64,000 nt of DNA from Austropuccinia psidii (taxonomy: Eukaryota; Basidiomycota; Pucciniomycetes; Pucciniales; Sphaerophragmiaceae), in contig JALGQZ010000001.1 of assembly GCA_023105745.1 (NCBI GenBank), positions 70,531,991 through 70,595,990 of the forward strand, in the 5' to 3' direction. The position numbers and the translations under genes were made by a program. The notes beneath the pieces were generated by a model. The model was not told the origin of the DNA, searched no databases, and saw only the letters and a program-made list of their open reading frames with translations. Shown here in pieces: positions 24,901 to 35,629 of the stretch. Each line of letters opens with the position of its first letter. The stretch's first letter is position 1.

Positions 24901-27446
24901 AAATTGGTTTGTGTATTGACTTCAATTGCATTGAGGACTCTTTGTCTCAATTAATAGAAACAGAAATGGCCATTAATTATTACTGTAAAATATTCTTGAA
25001 ATTTTTTTCCAATTTAGTAACAAAATTTTCAAGGAAAAAATTCCTTTGAAGTTTAAATTAAGATTTCTTTCTTTATGGGAAAATAATTTAGTATGAAATA
25101 ATTCTATAAAGTGAGAATCCACCTCTCTATATTTAAATATTTCATTTTTTAAAAATTAATAGCAATCTTATTGGAATCAAGGAAGAAAGTAAGATTTTTG
25201 TTTGACATTTTTGAGTGTTTCTATATATATGAGTTTAACTCATAGTTGATAAAGAAAGTTCAAAACAAAAGCTAGCACCAAATCAAAATTCAGAAATATG
25301 TGTCAATTTATATATAGATGAATTTTGCACATTCTGAATGAAATTCCTAGCTTAAAGTAAGAATTCAAAAATTCCAAAGCAAACATTCAATTAGATTATT
25401 TTCCTCCAGTTCCCTTTTCCAGGGATAAAGAGTTTGAGTATCATCCTCTTTCTAGAGCTCACTAACTCTATAAAGCTATATTGATATCAAAATTGATATT
25501 TTTACATATATTTATTATTTTTCAAAAGGAAAGAGAATAATATATTTAACAAGATTGGCTTATAAAACTCACTTAAGGGGTATCAATATTTTGAAGTTTC
25601 TTGGAGGTGGATTCTTTGAAGCATAGTATTCCAGACCTCCGGGTTTACAAAATACATTTCATGTCAGAAATATTTATAATTCAGGAATTAAATGAGGTTA
25701 CAGAAAGAGATAAGTTCTAAAACCAATTTTAGTTTATTATATTGATCCAAATTTAATCCCTACAGGATTTGAAAAATGATAATGATGAATGAAGCTTTTA
25801 TTTAAACTTATTAATTGGAGGGCGGGTTTTAGACTAAGTATATTATGCTCACACTCATATTAGAAATTTGTATTTGATTATTATTGATTTACAAGATTAA
25901 TTAAATTCTAATAAGAGGGAATTGATTTTATCAGGAGAATTAATTTTTGTGTTTCCAATTAGATTGCAATATTCATATACAAGTACATATATGTTTGACA
26001 AGAAATTTCACAGCTCAATGTATATAATTCATAAGCTGAAGATTAGAAATGTGAATCATAAAATATCACCATTGTAATAAAGCTATGAGAACCACAAAAA
26101 TGGAAATAGCAAGTAAATTGAAAACCAAATTTCAGGGAATTTTTTCCAACAAAGAAGTTTGTTGGAAAAAATGAGTATGAGAAGATTTAATACTAATATC
26201 ATGAAGGTTAATTATCAGTGGAATAATGACTTAACTCAATTAAGATTCAAGCCTTTACAAAAAAATGCATATAGATTCTTCATTATTATACTATGGGGAT
26301 CTTAGTACATACTTTTTATCTAAATAAATTATTTTTCATACAAATAATTTAAGCATGTAAGTGTAAAGTTCAGTTGTAAAATTTTCATTTTTCTGGATAT
26401 TTAGTAATAAATTAACATGTTTCTTATTTTTAAATATTACTATAGGCTTGCCAACTTTTCTCTGGAAAATAGAAAAATATCAAGGTCCTGAGTTAAATTT
26501 TATTCCTAAGTACATTTAGATATGATGGATTTTTCTTTCAATAATATCCTTTGTTTAAATTACATAATTTTCCATAATATATTGCTATCAAGTAGTTCAT
26601 TTTGTAATTTTTAGATATATTGAATTTTATGTCATATGAAAATAAATAGTCTTTGAATTATAAGGGGTCTCGGGTGATTTATTTCATGGGAAAAAGGCAT
26701 GACAGCTATTGAGGATTAAATTTTGGGAGAATGGTAATGATATTTGGTGTCAAGTTTCAAAAAGAAAATTGAATTTCATGGATAAGAGAGAGAAAAAACT
26801 ATACTTTTTAAATGTTTTTTTGGAGATATTTCTTGTGAATATGATATTCACAACAAATTTTCAAAAAAATTCTCAATGCATAAAGAAGGACATGATATAC
26901 CTCTATTTGTGCTTTATTTTTAGAAGTCAAGATTAATTAAAATTGTGGGAGAAAATAAGAATAAAAGATGAAAGAATTTGCTGTTTTTTGAGTGAGTGAG
27001 AAAAAATTATTATTAGTAAGTTTTTCAAAGAGATATATTTTGATTTGAAGACTTTCAAAATTGGAAATCTTGAGATCTGATGAATGAAATTCCAGAGAAA
27101 GAAGATATGTGAATGGAAGGATATGATAGGAGAAAAGGAAAGAGAGTATCTTTATTGTGTTAAATCCAATAGTAGGTATCTCATGATTAATGGTTTTATA
27201 TCAATTTCAAAATTGGTGATTTTGGTTACAAAGAAATTTGTAGAACAAATGATTATTTGGGATTTTCAGAGCTTAAAGAATTTAATTGATTTTGTGAGGT
27301 ATTTTTGAATCTTGAAGCTCTGTCTATCAAGATGACCAGATAATGATAGCAAGTTAGAGACAAGTATTAAGCAAGCATGAAGCTGAGTTAGACCTGGGTT
27401 AGACCTGCTACCCCTGCCAACAGGGGTAGCTCTTCTTTTCATGGTG
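21960..27446. mobile_element. Element B: 5.5-kb non-coding element, same terminal design as element A
   Basis: The left end (21960-22018) and the reversed right end (27446-27387) align over about 60 bases: [C/T][A/G]CCATGAA.. then GCTACCCC, a hairpin, GGGGTAG, and a doubled GGTC[C/T]AAC motif. The right hairpin is perfect (GCTACCCCTG / CAGGGGTAGC around CCAA); the left has 7-bp arms. The start CACCATGA..AA..GCTAC is shared with element A. Possible 3-bp flanks TTC/TTT do not match perfectly. The interior is about three-quarters A+T; its open frames (80 codons or fewer) are T/A-rich and show no domain. It is probably non-autonomous. Confidence 0.65.
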
Positions 27447-28990
27447 TTTGGTGCCTTAAACCAGCCATTGCTAAAGTAATAGTTGGTTTTAAAGCTTAAA
27501 AACATGGGAGGACATGTGTCACCAGGGAATTTTTCAGGTGACTGATTGGCCAGTAATATCCTGTTCCCCTAACCAAGCTTAAAACTTTACTTTGATTTTG
27601 TCTAAATATTCTTTTGATGCAAAAATAAAGCTTCCTGGAAATAACTATGCAAAATTACTCAAAATCTATCTTCTGCCAGATGTTTCATGATAATAAACAT
27701 AAACTCATGAAATACTATGAGAAAAAGGGAAATATTATTCTTTAAATCTCCTGGATTAAATATACAAGCAGTTTATCTCAGTTAGTAGCTGTAGATTTTT
27801 TAGAAATCATATTGAGCTCCAATATTTATTTAAATTTTCCAAATTTCATTTTGAAATCAATAAATAAATTCAACATCTGACATTACAAAGATATTGTTAG
27901 GGTTGTTTTTAAACCAATTGTTTTAAATAATTTTTTGTGTGGATGTATAATCATTGCACAAATGCAGCTGGTATATATGTTTCATATTATTTTGATATTT
28001 AAATCTCATATATATATATATATATACAAAAAATATGGAAAGAAAATAAGGAAAATATTTTATCATATTTCTAAAAAAAGACAATAAATTGCCTTTGTAT
28101 TGAATTTATGGGGTGTTTTATTTTTTGAGTATATTTAATAAATGAATTATTGACATTAAACCAAAGCATGAAGTCCATTATTTGGGAAATTACTTTCATA
28201 ACACAAAGTAAATTGTAATGAATTCCAATACTCATATTGTTATATCATTCATTTAAATCCATTATTAAAAGAAAAAATTCTTTTCAATTTGAATTGAACA
28301 TGAAAATATTGTAAAGCAGTTTTTAAAATACAATGAACAAACTGGAAAATAAAGATCCAGAAACTTACATGATCATTGGCTCACATAAAATGTAATTTAT
28401 TCAAGGACACTATGTGGGTTAGATGTTAATTGTGTGGTCATATAAGTCATGGTTTCAGATTTGGATACAAAGTTTTTAAGATAATCCTGGTATAAAAACA
28501 ATTGGATGGGAGGGAGATATTGTACCAAGTATCATTCATTTCAACTTATTCATTTACTGTTTTCAAACTGAATATTTGAGATTTGTTTTTTTCTTAATAA
28601 ACACCTTTCCAAGTTCATTTTTCTACTGAATTTGCGCTGTTTTTAACATAATGGAACAAGGTAATTTCTGAAATTCCTTCAAGTTTTTGTATCATTTGAA
28701 TATAAATATAAATAATAAATGTAATTAATTGTCATAAAATATGAAGCTGAGAAAATATTAAGAGATTTTAACTAAGTTGAGATGAAAACTAAAGTAAATT
28801 AAGCCAAAAAAAAATACAAATTTGATAATTTGAAAAATCAATGGTCATTCCTGAAGGTACTTAATTTTAGTAGGAAATTTCATTGCCCTTTAAATAAAAT
28901 CTATTGTAACATCTAGCCATTTATATGGCCTGAAAAAAGGTTTGAAGAAGATTTCTTTCACTTTTTTCATACTTATATACATCAAAAAGA
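27447..28990. other. AT-rich interval with an (AT)n microsatellite
   Basis: No gene is recognised. An (AT)n run lies at 28008-28026. The interval ends at the broken minus-strand gene at 29.0 kb. Confidence 0.5.
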
Positions 28991-29023
28991 AGAAAATTTT
29001 GTTGTGTTGCTCCTTAAAATTTG

Positions 29024-31985
29024 TCAACTAACTATTATATTTGACTTCTCCAGTTCTTCATCAGCATTGGGAGCGTTTTGTGCTGTGTCATTTTTTGACT
29101 CAACTTGAGGCATAATATCAATTGATCTAGCTGTCACATTAGATGAATCTTGAGCCACATTAACTTTGGTAGATGAACTGGTAAAAAGTGCTGAGAAAAC
29201 CCCTTTTTGACTAGTAGCTACTGCCATCAGTCATTGGATTAGTGTTAATTTGGGAGGTTGAGATGGGTTTGGAGAGGATGTTTCAGTAACTGTTTTGGAT
29301 AGGGGTAAAACAAGCTGAGTTTCATGGGTCTGGGAAGGTTGGGGATTTTTCAGGAGAGATGAAATTGCTGCACCCAAACTTTGAGCTGGAGTGTCTTGCA
29401 TTGGAATTTCTTCTATTTCATTTTCTATGGTACTTGACGTCTGATTTTGCCCTAAAGCTCCTTCAGACTCGGAAAACTTAGTTTCAGGGCAAGTTGGAGG
29501 TAGATCCTCTAACAAATTGGATGGTTTCTTAGCTTGAGAAGGTGATGACAAAGGCGATTTAAGAGCAGGTCTTCCAGGAGACAAAAATATAAATCTAGCT
29601 CTAAATTTGCCTGTCAATGGTGAAGTTGATGAGCTGAAGCCTGCTTTAGAAGAATCATCATTACCTTCAGATTCTGACTCCTTTGGCAGCAGCTTTTTGT
29701 TGAATGTTTCCTGAAAGTCTTTTAATTTTTCTTGAATCTCATCAGTAGCTTTTAATTCATTTAATTTGCTCAATAAAAACTGCACATTTTTAAGCAGTCG
29801 TTCTTTAGCATGAGCACTTTGTTATCTGGATTTGCTAAATTCTTTGGAGAGAGTCAGATGGATGGCAGAAAAAACTTGAGTCATGATGGCCTATGAGTGG
29901 AACTAGATATCAGGATCAGGTAATAACATATTATTGGACTTGGATGACCTGTAATGTTGATGGTAATAAATAACAACTTAGGACTTGATGAAGAGTGGTT
30001 ACTTCTTTAAGAAGGTTCTCTAGATAATGATTTGGATCACTTGAAAAGCTCCCAAGACTTTCCAAATCTATTGCTTGTAAGGTTTGATGGTGCACAGCCA
30101 AGCAATCAGCCATGATTGAAACCAATTTGGCAAGAATTTTGTTCTGATGCTCTTGATAATCTCACTTTAGCTTATCAAAATCCACAATCATGATGGCCTG
30201 TTTTTGGCTCAAATGATGTTTTAAACACTCCTAATAATAAGGATTTAAGCTGATCACTGTTGACAAAGATACAATTTTTGGAGTGATCATCCCAGGATTT
30301 TGTCCAAGAGGATCTTTCTTGATGCTCAAAAACCAGAACATAAAGGAATTAAGAGATGTACTTGAGATTCTTTAGCTCTTCATTGATTCATATTCTTGTA
30401 AAAGGCAATCTACCAATTTTGCCTTTAATTATGAGAAATTACTTAAAAATTAAAATATCATTGCTAGATCAAGAATGTCTGATGAATCCAATTGATTATT
30501 GATAGATGAATTTGAGTTTTGATTGAGATTTGAGTTGAATGAAGGAGTTTGAGTAATTAAATCAATAGTTTCAGGATCTGACAGCAAGAAAGAAGAAATT
30601 TGATAGATTATGGACAGTTGAGGAAGACAAATGATTTGAATTAATGTTTAATTTTTTTTCCCAACAAGACCACTCAGTTTGAATTTGTTTGAGATAAGGA
30701 TCCAAATCAGAAAAGTTAATTTTGGAGGTTTGGATAATTTAATTTGAGGAGGATTAGATTGCTGGTGAGATGGGGTTAGAAGAGAACTGTGACTTGAAAA
30801 TTTTAAGTTAACCAATGAAGATAAATTAGTTGGTTTTTTTGTACTAGGGTTTCTACCCAGGACTTTTTTACCATTGATGCCAGTGCCATGAGCGTTACAC
30901 TCGCTTTCATTGCCACTTCCACATTCAGAGCTGCCAAATGCGCCATTAGCTGACTTTCCATCAGCCCGACAATCAAAGAGCTTTCCAAAGACACTTTTTC
31001 TTTCGAGAGAGGCTTTTCCTTTCTGAGAAAGGTGAGTTTCACCGTCCTTGCTCAATGCATCTACCTTGGTGGTAGCAAGAGACTTGGCGGCAGGAGAAGA
31101 AGTACATTCGGTAAAGGCAAAGGTTGTATGTAGCTCTGGATTGGTAGGAGATCGAAAGGAGCCAGCTTAAAGGGGGGCCGAAGGCTGAGTAGGGCTCTTA
31201 GAAGTGGGGCTGGGTGACCGAAGTGAGCAAAAAGTAGCATCATTAGACTTCACCAGAGATGGGTGGAGTAGGGCCTGATCCGGGGCTACCATGATGGTTG
31301 AAAGAGGTTTCTGGTTATCCAGGGGATTTACAAGAGGTTTACCGACAGTGGCAGCAACAGCCAAGCTGGAGGAATGAGGATGAAGTGGCGTGGATGATAA
31401 GGTTGAACCGTTCAGAGGAGGTGGAAGGATAAGAGGGCCGAGTTGATTTTGAATTAAGAAAGGATCTTCCACAACACTAAGTGGTCTATGGGATGGGGAG
31501 TAATTTGGTAGAGGGCAAGAGTCAATAGACTTATTGTTACTGATGAACTCATTGTCCATGGATGATGGTAAATTGAGCGTTTGAAAGGAGAGATTTGTTG
31601 TCTGATTTGAGTGAGAATTTAGAATGAGATTAGTAAATTGTTCAAGTCTTGGATCAAGTTGAGTGGTTTTGTTTGCAATCCCAGGAGTGACATGACCGAT
31701 TGATTGATCATCTCGACGAGGTAGAGAGACCCTATCATTAGTTGATGAATTGATTGGGTCTGGGTTGATTCATAACACTTGAAATAGCTAAAAACCAAGA
31801 GTTAACGAAATATTTAATTGTCCTGAACCCTGAATGACAGACCATGAGATATGTCACTTACAAAATCTACCTCAATGATTGAATGAGTTTGATGAAAAGT
31901 TCTGATGATTTGATTTAAAATTAGAATTTTGATTGATGGTAGTAAGCTCAGAATTAGAATGATAAGAGGTGTCAGTTAAATCCAT
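29024..31985 (-). pseudogene. Uncharacterised Ser/Pro/Thr-rich gene, broken
   Basis: I do not recognise this family. A plausible start is ATG 31985 (MDLTDTSYHSNSEL). The best-preserved block is one minus-strand frame open from about 31.77 kb to 30648, split only by TAA at 31167-31169. It contains proline- and serine-rich stretches (LPPPLNGSTLSSTPLHPHSS) and a Gly/Cys-rich stretch (SSECGSGNESECNAHGTG). A further block at 29231-29785 is Ser/Pro/Glu-rich (KKLLPKESESEGNDDSSK) and is followed after one stop by 29024-29227. No zinc knuckle, polymerase or nuclease motif is visible. It lies directly downstream of the third Tet-like gene on the same strand. The base composition at 30.84-31.56 kb is visibly higher in GC than its surroundings. 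Confidence 0.4.
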
Positions 31986-32181
31986 TGAGCTTGTGATGAA
32001 GGATTGATTAAGGTAATTGCTATGACCTATAACTGTGATGGATGCGATGGAATAATATTGAATTTTGCATGAAATTGTTATGTTGAGGAATGATTCAAAG
32101 AACCACCTAAAAAATTGGAAATTGTGAAAAACCATCTCAACCAATTTGAATAGAACTGAACTACCCTTCTTGGCTAATTTT

Positions 32182-33485
32182 TTAATTTTTTTTGTTGTAA
32201 TATTCCATTATTCTTTCAGGCTGGCTGAAAGTCTTGTTCATTATTATTAAAGGATCTAAATCTTTTAAATTGTGTCATTGAGTGAAGAGGGCTTTTGAAA
32301 TTTTAAATGAAGCTCCAAAGGGCATTATAGATGGATAGTTTTTAAGTATCAAAGGTGATGGTGTAGTTTTATGTTTGATTTCAGAGGTTTTCCACAAAAT
32401 CTCTAGGATTCTGTTGGATTTTTCAAAGTCAAGGAGAAAATTATAATCAGGAAAAAAAAATCCATGCCCAAAATAATTATGAGGTTATTGGAGGCATTTA
32501 AAAGTCTCTGCATTAATGAAAGAGAAAAATCCATAGGTCCAGGGATTGACATCATGTTGATCAACATGGATTTTGTTGTGAAATCCATTATGAGTGATGA
32601 TAACATTTGAAAAAATTTGCTTCTATTGTATTGCAGCTAAGGGCCATTGAGATTCATGCCAAGATGGTAAAGAGGCATCTAGCATGATTCTTGAGTTACT
32701 GGCTGGGGCAACCTGGGTGAACTCAGCAATACAATTAAAAATAAAGTTATTATATGAACAGAAATCTTCATGATTTAGAGTGTCTTCTTGAAGGCATGAA
32801 CACCTGTATTAAGAAGAAGTCAACTTGTTAGTTTGAAAAGGTGGAAGGTTAGTATTTGCCTACCTGCACTCTTGGCCTTGTCTGATCCAGCTTGGAACCC
32901 AACTCCTTTCATTATACCAGAATTTTTATTTTTATTTTTAATTGGCTGATGGTTTTGGCCTAATTTAATTAGAGCCAAAATGATACTTTTAAGTTCTTGA
33001 GTTGTTCTTGATGAATTGACTAAGTTGTGAAAACAAAAAATCATCAGTGACTTTTTATTAGCACAGTCAAAAACAAATTTAGGTTTTTTAGAAATTGAGG
33101 CCCTAGGTAAGATTAGCAAATTGGTTTTTGCTTTTGGGTAAACCTGAATCAAACAATCTTCAGTTGTTTGATCAGGATTTACTTGTAGTTCAGATTGTAC
33201 TTGATGGATGGCTTCTTGATGTTGTTGCTGAGCTTGGGTTCTTTTTTTATTAAATTTAGGATTTTGTTGCAAGGAACCTTCAGACTTAAATTCAACAAGT
33301 GGGCCCTGGCGGCACCAATCAAGTGAATTTAGATCGTTAGATGATTTTGATCCTTTGGTAGAGTATTTTTGTTTATTTTGAGTTGGATGAGGTGAAATTA
33401 AAGAGTCATTATTTTTTGAAAAACTCTGTGGGCCCTGGCGGCACCAATCAGATATTTTTGAAGAGGGGGGATTTCTTGGAAGCAT
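32182..33485 (-). pseudogene. Tet-like 2OG-Fe(II) oxygenase pseudogene, third copy
   Basis: Exon 1 (33485 to about 32864) ends IMKGVGFQAGSDKAKSAG, matching IMKGIGFQSGSDAGKSAG of copy 1, followed by GTAGGC and an acceptor TACAG near 32797. The N-terminal part has a doubled motif DWCRQGP, placed like the doubled DVMVRTKP of copy 1 but different in sequence. The catalytic domain reads GFHNKIHVDQHDVNPWTYGF (HxD site), then RILEILWKTSEIKHKTTPSP around the distal His, and PFGASFKISKALF. Three in-frame stops (before the domain, inside it, and after KALFTQ) and a probable frame change just after the intron make it non-functional. No Harbinger transposase is found next to it, unlike the other two copies. 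Confidence 0.7.
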
Positions 33486-33648
33486 TTTGAGGTTGGATCT
33501 AGAAATTTTGTTAAATTCAGTAATCCATTGTTTGGGAAGGAAAAATTCTTTTTATGGATGAGCAGAAGTAGAGTTAGGGTTATTAAATGATCTGTACACT
33601 GTGTAAAATGTGCAAAGTGCAAAATTCAGTTCTAACACTGAAAATGTA

Positions 33649-34602
33649 CAGTGCCCTCCAATATAGATCCAAACACAAACTAGTGCGCATGACTTTTGAA
33701 ACTCAAATCCTACCATCCACTGCTCTCTGACGACTACATCATCTTCAACATTCACCTTTTTCTTTATCAATTTTTTGGTTTTCATCTCTTTTATCACATC
33801 ATCAAGTTTTTTTCATTTTTCACTGTAAATTATTCAAAAGTATCAAGCCAAAAATAACATGTTGAAGGACTCTAAAACGACTCTCAAGACTCGATTTTAA
33901 ATCATTCTCAACATCACAATCCTATTACTCCATTCTCACATGTTGATGCAATGATACTTTCAAGATTTGTTAAAGGAATCTTCAGTTGGAAAGTGAGACC
34001 TATATCATATGCATTCTTTTAAAGAGGATGATTCAATTTAAATAAAACTGACTTTATCAACTTTTAAGTTTTTAGTCTTGCAAAATGGCAGTGCAATTAA
34101 TTTTGCCCTCAGAACATGGAATCCTCTCAAAATAACTTGAAAGCGAGCTGAAGAGGTGTATCAATCCAATTTCAAAGAGAAGAAAAGTTTATCACATCAT
34201 TACAATTGATATATAAAGTTGAAATTAATTCAGGGATAAAGAAAAGCCAGATTATTCATTTGAGCTAAGAAAGTGAAATGCACTCAAAATAGTTTTTGAA
34301 ATTTCCTTTTGTTTTAAGCTCAACCTTGCATGTTTTTCATCAATTTATCAGTTTTTTTATCTGTTCAACTTTTTATTTACTGTTGAGGGTTAAATTTTAG
34401 TTTATTTCTCATAATAATGTTAAACAATTGAAAAAAACTTCATTGCATGTGTAACAGTTGTTGAGAGAGTCTCAGGACAAAAAACAAGCCAGCAAGAAGT
34501 TCATTTTTTTGAAAAGGCCAGCTATTGAATAGCAGGAGAGCAAAAAAATGAGAAAAAAAACTCCAATTTTAGGAGTGTTCAAAGGTTTGTTGGAGGGCAC
34601 TG
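33649..34602. mobile_element. Candidate small hAT-like non-autonomous element
   Basis: A perfect 13-bp inverted repeat, CAGTGCCCTCCAA at 33649-33661 and its reverse complement at 34590-34602, bounds 954 bp without a convincing gene. CAGTG-type ends suit hAT elements, but the 8-bp flanks (AAAATGTA / AAAAGCAG) match only partly. Short open frames here show no domain. Confidence 0.4.
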
Positions 34603-34674
34603 AAAAGCAGTACAACAAACCATATCAATGATTTAAGACTCAGTGATTTAAATTTAATTTAGATTAAAGTACTC

Positions 34675-34701
34675 TACTTTACTTTACTTTATTTTACTTT
34701 A
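34675..34701. repeat. (TTTAC)n-like simple repeat
   Basis: Several pentamers TTTAC/TTTTAC occur in tandem. Confidence 0.7.
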
Positions 34702-34749
34702 ACATAGTTTAATTGAATAAGATTAAATTTAATGAAATTTGAACCCAAC

Positions 34750-34781
34750 AAAATCAAATCAAATAAAATCAAATCAAATTT
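34750..34781. repeat. (AAATC)n-like simple repeat
   Basis: AAATC pentamers are repeated with one AAAT interruption. The remaining interval to 35629 shows only small palindromes (near 35126-35195) and no gene. Confidence 0.7.
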
Positions 34782-35629
34782 AAATTCTATTGAAATTCTA
34801 TTGGAACTCAAAAAAATTAAAAAATTGATTAAAAAGCTGTACAGTACTACATCTATACTGTCATCTATACTGTTAATATAATTTCTCAATTTGGATCACT
34901 ATGATGGGCTCTGTTTAACTTATATATAATCACATGAGTTATTTAAGAACTTGTTCAACAAGAAATTTACATAAAATAAAAAAGGAATTTCAATATATAC
35001 TTTATTTGGAAATAATTTTTGCTCAAACCTGAAAAATTAAAAATAAATTATGATAACTCAAATGAATGTTTTTTGCATTTCATTTGTTTGGCCAGATTAT
35101 AGGTTCTTTGTAGCTCAACAAAAAGGTACTAGAAACTTAGCCTACAGGATTTTAGTACCACAAGTGAAACCAGTAAGGTTTCACAGTTGTAACTAGTTTA
35201 TCTACCAAGGCTGGCTGTTCACTTGAACACCTCTCAAGTCCTTAGTTCAAAAGATTTCTCTTATCATTTGTGCTGAGCAAAGTAAGCCAGAGCTAACCGG
35301 AATGTTTGTGTATTGCTTCTCACTTTGGTTAAATTATTTGGTTTTGAATTTTCCCTTTTAGAAACAAATTCATTAACATGTAGTGTATTTATTGCACAGA
35401 TTTTGACCTTAACTATCTTCAATAATATAGTATTGTACATGACAATTTGTTTGTGAAATCATATCATTAATTTTTCACAAAATTATTTTTGGAACCAAAC
35501 AAAACATACGCTCTCACTCATTTATATCCAATTTGGAATGGTGGTATAAAGGTTCACCAAGGATTCATTCTTCCTCATCTCAGATTCTTCAGAAAGATAT
35601 GATTGTAAGTACAACATAGATAAAATAAT

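Noticed and set aside
22294..27505. Open frames of 60-80 codons in and around element B
   Set aside because: Their Phe/Ile/Lys/Asn-rich composition is what AT-rich non-coding DNA yields; no homology among them and no start or splice context.
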